Shown here: positions 51,662 to 60,722 of the stretch, one piece after another
How the letters are laid out: each line of letters opens with the position of its first letter
Numbering within the stretch: the first letter of the stretch is position 1
NCBI RefSeq assembly: GCF_024746795.1
Contig: NZ_CP080524.1
Span: 2,458,001 to 2,522,000 of the forward strand
Reading direction: 5' to 3'
Source of the DNA: Mesorhizobium sp. AR10
GTDB taxonomy: Bacteria; Pseudomonadota; Alphaproteobacteria; Rhizobiales; Rhizobiaceae
Length of the DNA stretch: 64,000 nt
Notes under the pieces: model-generated
Told to the model about the DNA's origin: nothing
Seen by the model: the letters and a program-made list of their open reading frames with translations, nothing else
The model's database searches: none
Program-made: the position numbers and the translations under genes

Positions 51662-53428
51662 TCAGCCGCCCTTGCGGCCGACGATGCGGTTGGCTGCCGA
51701 AACCACTGCTTCCAGCGATGCGGCGACGATGTTGGTGTTGATGCCGGCGCCGAACAGCTTGCCACCGGGATATTCCATCTCGACATAGGAGATCGCCGAG
51801 GCATTCGAGCCGCGCTGCATGGAATGCTCGGAATAATCGAGGACCGACATCTCCACGCCGACATGGCGCGACAGCGCATCGACGAAACCGTCGATCGGGC
51901 CGGTGCCGGAGCCGGTGATCGTCATCTCCTTGCCCTTGTCGAGGATGATTGCCTCCACCACCCGCCTGCCCTTGGTCTCGGTGTCCGGATAGGTGTGGTG
52001 GTCGAGGAATTTCAGCCGCCCACCGGGTTGGTCGACATAGGTTTCGAGAAAGCGCTCGTAGATGCGCCTGGCCGGCACCTCCTTGCCTTCGGCGTCGGTG
52101 ATCGCCTGGATGTGCTGGCTGAATTCGATCTGCAGGTTGCGCGGCAGGTTGAGGCCATAGTCCGCCTGCAGCACATAGGCGATGCCACCTTTGCCGGACT
52201 GTGAGTTGATGCGGATGATCGCTTCGTAGTTGCGGCCGACATCGGCCGGATCGATCGGCAGATATGGTACTTCCCAGTGCGGCGTGTTGGCCTTGCGCAG
52301 CGCCTTCATGCCCTTGTTGATGGCGTCCTGATGCGAACCGGAAAAGGCCGTATAGACGAGCTCGCCGACATAAGGGTGGCGCTCGGGGATCTTCAGCTGG
52401 TTCGAATATTCGTAGACGTCCTTCATCCGGTTGATGTCGGAGCAATCCAGTCCGGGATCGACGCCTTGCGTGTACATATTGAGCGCCAGCGTGACGATGT
52501 CGACATTCCCGGTGCGCTCGCCATTGCCGAACAGCGTGCCTTCGACGCGGTCGGCACCCGCCATCAGGCCGAGTTCGGTGGTGGCGATGCCGGTGCCGCG
52601 ATCGTTGTGCGGATGCAGCGAAATCAACAGGCTGTCGCGGTTGTCCAGGTTGCGGCACATCCATTCTATGCGGTCGGCATAGATGTTGGGTGTCGACATC
52701 TCGACCGTGGACGGCAGGTTGATGATCAGCTTGTTGTCTGCCGTCGGCTTCACGATCTCAGTGACGGCGTTGCAGATTTCCAGCGCCACTTCGAGCTCGG
52801 TGCCGGTGAAGCTTTCCGGCGAGTATTCGAAGCGAAAGCCGCCGCCGGCCTTCGCTGCCATGTCGGTGATCATCTTGGCCGCATCGGTGGCGATCCGCTT
52901 GATGCCGGCGACGTCCTTCTCGAAGACGACACGGCGCTGCAATTCGCTGGTCGAATTGTAGAAATGGACGATCGGGTTGGTGGCGCCCTTGAGCGCCTCG
53001 AAGGTGCGGGTGATCAGCTCCGGCCGGCACTGCACCAGCACCTGCAGCGAGACATCGGCAGGAACATTGCCTTCTTCGATGCACCAGCGGGCGAAATCGA
53101 AATCGGTCTGCGAGGCCGACGGGAAGCCGATCTCGATCTCCTTGAAACCCATGTCGAGCAGCAGGGCGAACATGCGCGCCTTGCGCTCATGGCCCATCGG
53201 ATCGATCAGCGCCTGATTGCCGTCGCGCAGGTCGACCGAGCACCAGATCGGCGCCTTGTCGATGACCTTCGAAGGCCAGGTGCGATCGGTGAGACCGACG
53301 GTCGGATAGGGCTGATATTTGCGGGCAGCGTCCGGCATGCCCCGGGCTGCCTCTGGCATGTCCCGTGTCGCATCCTTGCCGGTTTTCTCGGCATTTGGAC
53401 GGATCTCTTCTCGTGCGTTCATCGTCAT
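51662..53428 (-). CDS. leuA: 2-isopropylmalate synthase
   Basis: A 588-aa LeuA of the long class. The HMGL-like catalytic domain has WCSVDLRDGNQALIDPM, the metal-ligand HPHNDRGTGIATTELGLMAGADRVEGTLFGNGERTGN, then the C-terminal leucine-feedback domain with ITGSGTGPIDGFVDAL near the end. It condenses acetyl-CoA with 2-oxoisovalerate, the first step of leucine synthesis. GGGAG precedes ATGs at 53428 and 53422; spacing favours 53422. A leucine-rich leader peptide lies upstream. Confidence 0.94.
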   Translation of the reverse strand: MTMNAREEIRPNAEKTGKDATRDMPEAARGMPDAARKYQPYPTVGLTDRTWPSKVIDKAPIWCSVDLRDGNQALIDPMGHERKARMFALLLDMGFKEIEIGFPSASQTDFDFARWCIEEGNVPADVSLQVLVQCRPELITRTFEALKGATNPIVHFYNSTSELQRRVVFEKDVAGIKRIATDAAKMITDMAAKAGGGFRFEYSPESFTGTELEVALEICNAVTEIVKPTADNKLIINLPSTVEMSTPNIYADRIEWMCRNLDNRDSLLISLHPHNDRGTGIATTELGLMAGADRVEGTLFGNGERTGNVDIVTLALNMYTQGVDPGLDCSDINRMKDVYEYSNQLKIPERHPYVGELVYTAFSGSHQDAINKGMKALRKANTPHWEVPYLPIDPADVGRNYEAIIRINSQSGKGGIAYVLQADYGLNLPRNLQIEFSQHIQAITDAEGKEVPARRIYERFLETYVDQPGGRLKFLDHHTYPDTETKGRRVVEAIILDKGKEMTITGSGTGPIDGFVDALSRHVGVEMSVLDYSEHSMQRGSNASAISYVEMEYPGGKLFGAGINTNIVAASLEAVVSAANRIVGRKGG

Positions 53429-53532
53429 TTCTCCCGGCGGCTCGCGGGTCCACCTTCAGGCGGATTGATGCCGAGCGGCGCCTTTACCAGATTTCATTCG
53501 CTTGATGTGACTTGCCAATTTTGAGACTGGCC

Positions 53533-53575
53533 AAGGAGCGTGCGTGAGCGGCGGTTCGACCGCCGGGCGCTCCTT
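53533..53575 (-). promoter_or_regulatory. Nested hairpin between leuA leader peptide and leuA (attenuator candidate)
   Basis: AAGGAGCG (53533-53540) pairs with CGCTCCTT (53568-53575), enclosing an inner stem CGGCGGT/ACCGCCG (53549-53555/53559-53565) with a 3-nt loop. The outer arm begins within the leader stop codon. No T-run follows, so termination, if it occurs, may need Rho or act on translation. Confidence 0.5.
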
Positions 53576-53694
53576 CAGCGAACCCGGCGATCGCCGATAA
53601 GGCCGAGAAGCAGCAGGGTGGAAGCGAGCGCGCGCATGGTCTCGCCGGCAAAGCCGGTCTGACGGGTCGAGTTCGATGCGGGGCGCGTGTTCAT
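53575..53694 (-). CDS. Putative leucine-rich leader peptide of leuA
   Basis: A 39-codon frame (start ATG at 53694, or an internal ATG at 53637 giving 20 codons) ending about 150 nt upstream of leuA. It contains four consecutive leucine codons (CTG CTG CTT CTC) and a fifth shortly after: ALASTLLLLGLIGDRRVR then stop. A nested hairpin starts at the stop codon. This is the layout expected of ribosome-mediated leucine attenuation, known for leuA in rhizobia. No protein homology is needed for the role, and it rests on position and codon content. Confidence 0.6.
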   Translation of the reverse strand: MNTRPASNSTRQTGFAGETMRALASTLLLLGLIGDRRVR

Positions 53695-53838
53695 GACGGT
53701 TCTCATACAGGAGCGGCCAAAGACAGGCAAGTGGGCCGTTCTGTCGCTTGCCCGCAGCGCTCTTCCACACGCGCGGCAAATACGCCAAACTTGCACGTCG
53801 ACGGGGCTGTATTGCTTCGCTGCCGGGAGGGGTCATCC

Positions 53839-55005
53839 ATGAATTTCGTGTTTTTCTCGCCACATTTTCCAGCCAACGGCGCCGATTTCTGCGACCGGCT
53901 GAAAAAGGCCGGCGCCACGGTGCTCGGCATCGGCGATGCGCCCTTCGACGCGCTGGACGGCAAGCTCAAGGCAGCGCTTTCGGAATACTACCGTATCGCC
54001 GACATGGAGGACTACGAGCCGGTGTTTCGGGCAATGGGCCATTTCATCCATAAATGGGGCCGTATCGACCGCTTTGAATCGCTCAACGAGCACTGGCTGG
54101 AGCTGGAAGCCAACATCCGCACAGACTTCAACATCTTCGGCACCAAGCTCGATTTCGTGAAGAATTTGAAGCGCAAGAGCCGCATGCGCGCCTTCTTCCG
54201 CAAGAGCGGTGTCGAGACCATCCCGCAGCGCAAATGCTCCGACCGCGCCGGCGCCATGACTTTCATCCGCCGTGTCGGCTACCCTGTGGTGGTGAAACCG
54301 GATTCCGGCTCCGGCGCCTCGAATACCTACAAGATTTCCAACACCCGGGAACTCGACCAGTTCTTCAAGGACAAGCCGGAGGATGTCAGCTTCGTCATGG
54401 AACAGTTCATCGAAGGGCTGGTGGTGACCTTCGACGGGCTGGTCAATCGCGACGGCGAGGTGGTGCTGGCCGCCAGCCACCGTTACGACCAGAGCGTCAT
54501 GGAGGTGGTCAACCGGGATCGCCACATGAGCTACACCTGCTTTCCCGAAATCAGCCCAGCGGTGGAAGAGGCCGGCAGGAAAATCCTGAAGGCATTCGAC
54601 GTGCGCGAGCGGTTCTTCCACATCGAGCTGTTCGAGACGCAGGACAACCGTGTCATCGCGCTGGAGGTCAACATGCGGCCGCCTGGCGCCTGGATGACCG
54701 ATGCGATCAACTACACGTTCGACATCGACGTCTACGGCGCATGGGCCGACATGGTGGTGAAGGATGCCGCCGGCGGGCCCTACAAGGGCAAGTATTTCAC
54801 CGCCTATGCCAGCCGCAAGCGCCACCTCCACTATTTGCACAGCCATGCGGACGTGCTAGCCGCCCACGGCGACAAGATCGTCCACCATCAGCCGATAGAA
54901 GAGGTTTTCAGCCGCGCCATGGGAAACTACGCCTACCAGATGCGTTCCAAGGATCCAAAGGCGCTGCGCCAGGCGGTCGACTATATCCACGCGGAAAAGG
55001 CGTGA
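53839..55005 (+). CDS. ATP-grasp domain protein (carboxylate-amine/thiol ligase-like)
   Basis: A 388-aa ATP-grasp enzyme. An N-terminal Rossmann-like part (FVFFSPHFPANGADFCDRLKKAGATVLGIGDAPFDAL) precedes the ATP-grasp fold: GYPVVVKPDSGSGASNTYKI as ATP lysine and loop, SFVMEQFIEGLVVTFDGLVNRDGEVV, FFHIELFETQDNRVIALEVNMRPPGAWMTD with the Mg-binding Glu/Asn. Such enzymes join a carboxylate to an amine or thiol through acyl phosphate. GGGAGGGG precedes the ATG. It forms an operon with an esterase 4 nt downstream and an NTF2-like protein. Product unknown. Confidence 0.87.
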   Translation: MNFVFFSPHFPANGADFCDRLKKAGATVLGIGDAPFDALDGKLKAALSEYYRIADMEDYEPVFRAMGHFIHKWGRIDRFESLNEHWLELEANIRTDFNIFGTKLDFVKNLKRKSRMRAFFRKSGVETIPQRKCSDRAGAMTFIRRVGYPVVVKPDSGSGASNTYKISNTRELDQFFKDKPEDVSFVMEQFIEGLVVTFDGLVNRDGEVVLAASHRYDQSVMEVVNRDRHMSYTCFPEISPAVEEAGRKILKAFDVRERFFHIELFETQDNRVIALEVNMRPPGAWMTDAINYTFDIDVYGAWADMVVKDAAGGPYKGKYFTAYASRKRHLHYLHSHADVLAAHGDKIVHHQPIEEVFSRAMGNYAYQMRSKDPKALRQAVDYIHAEKA

Positions 55006-55009
55006 GCCA

Positions 55010-55786
55010 ATGGACATCTCCTATCACAAGGGGTCCAGCCGCAACCTTGGTCGCGACATGGAATATAAGCGCTACGGCCATGCCGGCAGGCCGGTGGTGG
55101 TGTTCCCGACCTCGCAGGGCCGGTTCTATCAGTTCGAGGATTCCGGCGGGGTCGGGGCGCTAGCCGACTTCATCGACACCGGCCGCATCCAGCTGTTCAC
55201 GCTCGACGGCATCGATTCGGAATCCTTCTTCGACAAGCATGCCGATCCCGCCCATCGCATCGGCCGCCATGAAGCCTATTTCCGCTATGTGCGCGAAGAG
55301 GCGTTGCCGGAATTGCAGTCCACAGCCTCAGAGGCAAATGGCGGGCGGGCGCTGAAGCCGTTGTTCTGCGGCTGTTCGATGGGCGGCTACCACTCGTCGA
55401 ACTTCGTGTTCCGTTTTCCGGAACTGGCCAGCGGGGTGATCGCGCTGTCGGGCGTCTATTCGACCCGCGACTTCTTCGGCAAGGCGCTCGACGGCGACAT
55501 TTTCTTCAACTCGCCGCTCGACTATCTGCCCGGCATCGTCGACCAGAAACTGCTTGCCCGGCTGAAGGCGCTGCGGTTGATCTTCTGCTGCGGGCAGGGC
55601 GCCTGGGAAGAACGGATGCTGGTCGAGACGCATGCGCTGGAGCAGATCCTGCGCGACAAATCTATCCCCGCATGGGTCGACTATTGGGGCGGCGACGTCG
55701 CCCATGACTGGCCGTGGTGGCACAAGCAATTGGTCTATTTCTTTGCCCGCTGGCTCGATGACGATCTGATGCACCGACTGGACTGA
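55010..55786 (+). CDS. Esterase family alpha/beta hydrolase
   Basis: A 258-aa esterase-D-like hydrolase: YKRYGHAGRPVVVFPTSQGRFYQFEDSGGVGALADFIDTGRIQLFTLDGID, nucleophile elbow CGCSMGGYHS, and VDYWGGDVAHDWPWWHKQLVYFF with the catalytic His. It follows the ATP-grasp gene by 4 nt and overlaps the start of the NTF2-like gene by 1 nt (TGATG), so all three are translationally linked. It could release or hydrolyse the ligase product; this is inference. Confidence 0.87.
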   Translation: MDISYHKGSSRNLGRDMEYKRYGHAGRPVVVFPTSQGRFYQFEDSGGVGALADFIDTGRIQLFTLDGIDSESFFDKHADPAHRIGRHEAYFRYVREEALPELQSTASEANGGRALKPLFCGCSMGGYHSSNFVFRFPELASGVIALSGVYSTRDFFGKALDGDIFFNSPLDYLPGIVDQKLLARLKALRLIFCCGQGAWEERMLVETHALEQILRDKSIPAWVDYWGGDVAHDWPWWHKQLVYFFARWLDDDLMHRLD

Positions 55787-56100
55787 TGACCACGCCCGAT
55801 GCCATTCGCCGCTTTGTCGAAGCCACCAACGAAGGTGACACGGAAGCTTTTCTGGACATTTTCACGGCCGACGCTTTCCTCAGCGACTGGGGCCGCACTT
55901 TCAATGGCCGCGCGCAAATTGCGAAGTGGAACCAGTCGGACAATATCGGTGTGCAGTCCAATCTCAGCATCGTCCGCATCGCCGCAGTGGACGGCACCTA
56001 TCGCGTCCGGATCGCCGTGAGGGGCAACGGCTTCAATGGCGAAGGCGACATGACCTTCACGCTGGACGGCGATCTCATCTCGAGCCTGGTTATCGCCTGA
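55786..56100 (+). CDS. Nuclear transport factor 2-like (SnoaL-type) protein
   Basis: A 104-aa NTF2-fold protein: AIRRFVEATNEGDTEAFLDIFTADAFLSDWGRTFNGRAQIAKWNQSDNIG, then VRGNGFNGEGDMTFTLDGDLISSLVIA. Such proteins act as small enzymes or ligand binders. Its start shares one base with the esterase stop. Third gene of the ATP-grasp/esterase module; could also be an independent add-on. Confidence 0.85.
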   Translation: MTTPDAIRRFVEATNEGDTEAFLDIFTADAFLSDWGRTFNGRAQIAKWNQSDNIGVQSNLSIVRIAAVDGTYRVRIAVRGNGFNGEGDMTFTLDGDLISSLVIA

Positions 56101-56161
56101 GGATTTGTCGCGTGGCTGCGGAACATACCCGTGCGATGCAGGTCTCTCATTCGTGAAAATA

Positions 56162-56176
56162 TGACTACATTCATCA
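56162..56176 (+). promoter_or_regulatory. RirA-type iron operator candidate upstream of siderophore-interacting protein
   Basis: TGACTACATTCATCA fits the TGA-N9-TCA core of the rhizobial iron-responsive operator and lies 65 nt upstream of the ATG at 56241. The TonB receptor gene has a similar sequence, also starting TGACTA, at a similar distance. Confidence 0.5.
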
Positions 56177-56240
56177 AGTTTCTATGGAAACGCCGGTGCC
56201 GCTGTGGCATGTCGCCTCAACCGATTTCGAGAGGCGAACG

Positions 56241-57320
56241 ATGGACCAATTGAGCGCGCAAACCCGTATCAGCGACGATGCCATCCGGTTGGTGATGGAC
56301 AAGCTTCGCGCCGAGCACGGTGAATTCGAGATCGACAGCGGCGTTGCCGATCAATGGGAATTTCGCACGCATTACGGCTCGTTACGCGCCACGCTCGATG
56401 ACGAAAGCGTGCTGATACGGGTCGCGGCTGAAGATGAAACCTGCCTCTCCTACATGAAGATGGCAGTCGCCGGCCATTTCTCCGAACATCTCGGCACGAC
56501 CAAAGGTATCCGCTGGGAAGGCGACGGCAGCGATGCCGGCACGCCGGTGTTCTTCCGCGAGATCACGGTGATGTCCGCGACGCGGATTTCTCCGCACATG
56601 CAGCGAGTCCGCTTCGCCGGCAAGGATCTCGGCCGGTTTGCCCGAGGCGGCCTGCATGTGCGGCTGCTGCTGCCGCCGCTTGGACGGCGACCGGCCTGGC
56701 CGTCGATGGGCGCCGACGGCCTGCTGGTCTGGCCCTCGGGCGACGACGCTCTCGTCGTTCGCGTCTACACGATCCGGGCACTCGATGCCGCAAGCGGCTG
56801 GCTCGACGTCGATTTCGTCCTTCATCCCGGCAGGGACACGCCCGCCGCCGCTTTCGCGGAAAACGCTTTGGCGGGCGATGTCATCGGCATGATCGGACCC
56901 GGCGGTGGCGGCGTACCTGACGCGGACAATTTGCTTCTGGTCGGCGACGACACCGCTCTTCCCGCCATTGGAAGAATCCTGGAGCATCTTTCGCCGTCGA
57001 CCCGCGCCGAGGCGTTCATCGAAGTCGATGGTCCCGAAGACCGGGTTCCGTTGGCCACCGGGAAGAATATCGACGTCACCTGGCTCTATCGGCAAGGGCG
57101 CGAGGCCGGCACTGCCGGACTGCTGCCCGCAATCCTGAAGGAGCGGAATCGCATGGCGCTCCCGGACAACCTTTATGTATGGGCCGGATGCGAGTTTGGC
57201 GATTTCCGCGAGATCCGCAAGATCGTCCGCAAGGAGTGGGGCGTGGCGCGCGACCGGCATCTGGTCACGGCCTATTGGCGTCGGGGGGCACAAGGCGAGG
57301 ACGAGGGCAGCGAGGAATAG
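56241..57320 (+). CDS. Siderophore-interacting protein with N-terminal DUF2218 domain
   Basis: A 359-aa protein. Residues 15-95 form a DUF2218 domain (AEHGEFEIDSGVADQWEFRTHYGSLRATLDDESVLIRVAAEDETCLSYMKMAVAGHFSEHL), fused to a ferredoxin-reductase-like SIP domain: ISPHMQRVRFAGKDLGRFARGGLHVRLLLPP, VRVYTIRALD, VLHPGRDTPAAAFAENALAGDVIGMIGPGG, and WAGCEFGDFREIRKIVRKEWGVARDRHLVTAYWRRG. SIPs reduce ferric siderophores with a flavin. The ATG at 56241 has GAGAGGCG upstream. It faces the FptX-like transporter gene. Confidence 0.9.
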   Translation: MDQLSAQTRISDDAIRLVMDKLRAEHGEFEIDSGVADQWEFRTHYGSLRATLDDESVLIRVAAEDETCLSYMKMAVAGHFSEHLGTTKGIRWEGDGSDAGTPVFFREITVMSATRISPHMQRVRFAGKDLGRFARGGLHVRLLLPPLGRRPAWPSMGADGLLVWPSGDDALVVRVYTIRALDAASGWLDVDFVLHPGRDTPAAAFAENALAGDVIGMIGPGGGGVPDADNLLLVGDDTALPAIGRILEHLSPSTRAEAFIEVDGPEDRVPLATGKNIDVTWLYRQGREAGTAGLLPAILKERNRMALPDNLYVWAGCEFGDFREIRKIVRKEWGVARDRHLVTAYWRRGAQGEDEGSEE

Positions 57321-57341
57321 TGCTGCTGCGCGCGGCTGTGG

Positions 57342-58559
57342 TCAGCGGCGGTTGGACACCACGGCAATCGCCGGCACCGCCATGAGCGCGATCACGCCGG
57401 CGCCGGCAAAAAACGCGCCATAGCCGAAATACTGCGCTGCATAGCCTGCCACGATCCCACCCGCCATGCTGACCAGTGCGTCCATACACTGGAAAAGCGT
57501 GAAATCCACGCCCGCCTGCTTCGGGTCCGACCAGCGCATGAACTGCGCGTAAAGTGCCACGAACCCAAGAGCCATGACGCCTGATGAACTGAGCACTGCG
57601 ACGGCTATCAGAACGGTTGTCGAGAAGCCCCCGAACACGTCGAAGACGGAAAAGAAGAACAATGATCCGGCCTGCAGGATGAGCGCCAGGACGAGCACAT
57701 TGCGGGTGCCGCACCATCGGACGAGAGCGCCGCCAGCGAGCGCCGCTGCAACGCCGACGAACATGCTGCCGATGCCGTTCACGATCCCGATTGTGGAGAG
57801 GTTGAGCCCGGCGTCGATCAGGAACGGGCCGAGCATGGCCAGCCCCGCCTTCTGGGCCAGGACATAGATCGCCGAGGCGGCGAGACCGCCCCGTATTTCC
57901 GGGCGCCGCAACGCGCTGGCGAGCGAGGGAACGTGCGCGCGCGTCTCTGCGCGCGCCCGGTTGGCCACGCCGAGCAGGAAGGGAAGACCGAGCGGCAGGA
58001 GCAGGAAAGCCATGGCCCAGACGGCGATCCGCCAGCCATGGCTATCGACCAGAAACAGAAACAGGCCGCCGCCGATGGCCGAGCCGAGATAGGCGCCGCC
58101 GACCTGCGCGGCATTACCCCAGCCGTGGTTTTCCTTTGCGAGGCTTTGCACCGCGAAACCGTCGCAGGCGATGTCGACGGTAGCGGCGGCGAAGGCGACC
58201 ACGGTCAGGCAAGCCAGAACCGGCCACCATGCAGCCGGGCCGAGCGCGCCGACCGCGCACATTCCGGCGATGGACACCAGGCCGCCGGCAACAACAATCG
58301 TGCCGGTGCGGGTTTTTCCCGCCGGCGGAAGCCGATAGCGCTCGATCGCTGGCGACCACAGGAATTTGAGCGCCCATGGTAGCGCGACCAGCGAAATGAG
58401 ACCGATCCGATCGAGGGGCAAGCCCTGGTCGCGCATGACGGCCGGCAGGCCCGTCCAGGTGATGCCGCCGATCACGCTCTGCGCGACGTAGAGGCCGCCG
58501 ATCGACAGGAGGACGGTTACAGGCGATGGCGATGCCCGCCTCGAAACGGCGATATCCAT
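57342..58559 (-). CDS. MFS transporter, RhtX/FptX siderophore uptake family
   Basis: A 405-aa, about 12-helix major facilitator. The N-terminal GGLYVAQSVIGGITWTGLPAVMRDQGLPLDRIGLISLVALPWALKFLWSPAIERYRL segment matches RhtX/FptX, which import ferric siderophores across the inner membrane without an ABC system. Later segments VDIACDGFAVQSLAKENHGWGNAAQVGGAYLGSAIGGG and FTLFQCMDALVSMAGGIVAGYAAQ agree. The ATG at 58559 overlaps the receptor stop by one base (TGATG), so it is coupled to the TonB receptor. Confidence 0.9.
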   Translation of the reverse strand: MDIAVSRRASPSPVTVLLSIGGLYVAQSVIGGITWTGLPAVMRDQGLPLDRIGLISLVALPWALKFLWSPAIERYRLPPAGKTRTGTIVVAGGLVSIAGMCAVGALGPAAWWPVLACLTVVAFAAATVDIACDGFAVQSLAKENHGWGNAAQVGGAYLGSAIGGGLFLFLVDSHGWRIAVWAMAFLLLPLGLPFLLGVANRARAETRAHVPSLASALRRPEIRGGLAASAIYVLAQKAGLAMLGPFLIDAGLNLSTIGIVNGIGSMFVGVAAALAGGALVRWCGTRNVLVLALILQAGSLFFFSVFDVFGGFSTTVLIAVAVLSSSGVMALGFVALYAQFMRWSDPKQAGVDFTLFQCMDALVSMAGGIVAGYAAQYFGYGAFFAGAGVIALMAVPAIAVVSNRR

Positions 58560-60670
58560 CAGAAGCGGTAGCGCAAGCTGGCGAACAGCGAGCGGCCCTC
58601 GTCGCGGTAGCAATAGCCGGCTGAGCAGATGGTCTTTTGATTGTCGAACAGGTTCTTGGCGTTCACCTGCAATTTCACGCCTTCAAGGGCCGGATTGCGG
58701 TAGCCGAAATCGTAGGAAAGCGAGGCGTCGACGAAGGCGCGCGCGTCATTCTTGAAGGTGTTGGTGTCGTCGCCATAGCTCGAGCCGGCGACGCGGACGC
58801 CCGTACCCAGCCCAAGCCCCTCCAGCGTGCCGTTCTCGAACTGGTAGTGGCCCCAGAGTGACAGGATGTGGTTCGGCGTCGCCGACAGCTCCTTGCCCGT
58901 GGTTTCCTCGGCGCCGCGCTCGATCTTCACGCGCAGATAGGTGTAGGAGGCGATGAAACTGAAGCCGTTTTCGAGCGAGGCATTGGCTTCCAGCTCGACG
59001 CCGCGCGAGTTGAGGTCGAGCTGGCGCTGCTTGTTGATGCCGGTCGAGGCGTCGAACACGACGCCGTCCTTCTGGTCGATGTCGAACAAAGCGGCGCTGA
59101 CGGTCGCGTTGTAATCCGGGATCTCGTATTTGACGCCGATCTCCTTTTGCGTGGCGATGGTCGGGCGGGCGACACGGGAGACGTCGCTGCTGACGTCGTC
59201 ATAGACAAAGCCGATGTTGGGCGAGAACGAGGTCGAATAGTTGACGTAGGGCGTGATGCCCCATTCGGTCTGGTAGGACAGGCCGAGCCGGCCGGAGAAG
59301 GCGCTGTCCTTTTGGCTGGACTCAGTGAAGTCGGCGGCGGTGGAGGTGGTGTCGACCCAGTCGTAGCGGCCGCTGGCAAACAGGGTGAAGTCGTTCCACT
59401 CCATCTGGTCGTGCAGATAGACGCCGAGCTGGTTCATCTCCTGTCCGCCAGAGTGGGGAACTGGCATCGCCTTGATGTCGTCGACCGAGACATAGGACAG
59501 ACCGCTGGCGGCATCGTAGTCCGACCAGGCGTAGTCGATGCCGCCGACAGCGGTGTGTTTGACCGGTCCAGTGTCGAACTCGAACTGCGCCATGTTGTCG
59601 ACGACGAAGTTCTTCATGTTTTCGGTGTAGTGGCCCCAGTAGCGCTGCAGCGGCTGGTCGGCGCCGATCGAATAGTGGCCGCTGTATTCGATGTCGCTGT
59701 CGACGGCGTTGTAGCGCAGGTTCTGGCGCACCGTCAGCACGTCGTTGAAACGGTGCTCGAACTCGTAGCCGATGCGGCCCTGGCTCTGGGCAAAGTCGTT
59801 CCAGGCCGGATCGCCCTCATAGACGTTGGACAGCACGCCATAGGCCGAATTGTAGAAGGCCGCCGTGCCGCCGGTGGCGGATTTCGAATATTCGCCGAGG
59901 ATGGTCAGTTTGGTGTCCTCGTCCGGCTTGAAGGTGATTGCCGGCGCCAGATAGATCTTGTCATCGGGATAGGCAGGCAATTCGGTGTCGCTGGTGCGGC
60001 CGAGACTGGTGAAGCGGTAGAGAATGCTGCCGTCCGCGTTGACCGGCCCGGAGGCGTCAAGCCCGGCCTGGAAGCGATTGTGCTCGCCCGCAAGCAATTC
60101 GATCTCGCGATATTGTTCTTCCTTGGGGCGCTTGGTGACGACGTTGACGATGCCGCCCGGGCCACTGATGCCGTAGAGCGAGGAAGCTGGACCTTTGAGG
60201 ATTGTGACGCCCTCGATGCCGTAAGGCTCGGTCTTGAACCAGGCCGAGGGGCCGTTGTACTGGCGCAGCCCGTCGCGGAACATGCCATTGTAGAAGGCCT
60301 GGAAGCCGCGCAGGAAGAAGGCGTCGTAGCGGGTGTCGAAGCCGAAGCTGTTGGGATTGGCGCTGGCCGTGTAGCCGAGCGATTCGTTCAACGTGCGCGG
60401 CTTCTGGTCCTCGATCTGCTTTTGCGTCACCACCGAAACGGCCTGTGGGATTTTGGCGATCGGCGTGTCGACCTTGGTGCCGATGCGGTCCTTCTTGGCG
60501 ACATAGCCATCCTGCACCAGTATCTCGTCGCTCTCGGCGGTTATCTCGATCTTCTTGAGGACAGTGACGTCTCCGCTGTCTTGAGCGCAAGCCTGTCCGG
60601 ACTGGCCGAGCATCGCTGCGCCACCCAACAATGATATTCCCAGGCGCCATGTCGTCGGCCGCTTCCGCAT
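58559..60670 (-). CDS. TonB-dependent siderophore receptor
   Basis: A 703-aa outer-membrane receptor. A signal peptide (TWRLGISLLGGAAMLGQSGQACA) is followed by a TonB-box-like start (GDVTVLKKIEITAESDE), the plug domain (KIPQAVSVVTQKQIEDQKPRTLNESLGYT, then GIEGVTILKGPASSLYGISGPGGIVNVVTKRP) and the barrel, ending LFASLRYRF with the terminal Phe. The plug is of the FhuA/FpvA ferric-siderophore class. The start at 60670 has GGAG 8 nt upstream. Coupled to the FptX-like gene; the ligand is unknown. Confidence 0.93.
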   Translation of the reverse strand: MRKRPTTWRLGISLLGGAAMLGQSGQACAQDSGDVTVLKKIEITAESDEILVQDGYVAKKDRIGTKVDTPIAKIPQAVSVVTQKQIEDQKPRTLNESLGYTASANPNSFGFDTRYDAFFLRGFQAFYNGMFRDGLRQYNGPSAWFKTEPYGIEGVTILKGPASSLYGISGPGGIVNVVTKRPKEEQYREIELLAGEHNRFQAGLDASGPVNADGSILYRFTSLGRTSDTELPAYPDDKIYLAPAITFKPDEDTKLTILGEYSKSATGGTAAFYNSAYGVLSNVYEGDPAWNDFAQSQGRIGYEFEHRFNDVLTVRQNLRYNAVDSDIEYSGHYSIGADQPLQRYWGHYTENMKNFVVDNMAQFEFDTGPVKHTAVGGIDYAWSDYDAASGLSYVSVDDIKAMPVPHSGGQEMNQLGVYLHDQMEWNDFTLFASGRYDWVDTTSTAADFTESSQKDSAFSGRLGLSYQTEWGITPYVNYSTSFSPNIGFVYDDVSSDVSRVARPTIATQKEIGVKYEIPDYNATVSAALFDIDQKDGVVFDASTGINKQRQLDLNSRGVELEANASLENGFSFIASYTYLRVKIERGAEETTGKELSATPNHILSLWGHYQFENGTLEGLGLGTGVRVAGSSYGDDTNTFKNDARAFVDASLSYDFGYRNPALEGVKLQVNAKNLFDNQKTICSAGYCYRDEGRSLFASLRYRF

Positions 60671-60722
60671 CAACTCGTCTCCACTGTCTACACGCAGGAT
60701 TGCCGACACGCGCTCTCAAATA

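Noticed and set aside
58868..60634. A 588-codon open frame on the plus strand opposite the TonB receptor
   Set aside because: Translation is low-complexity Val/Gly/Asp/Arg-rich with no family pattern, while the minus strand has an unmistakable receptor. It is a GC-rich antisense artefact.
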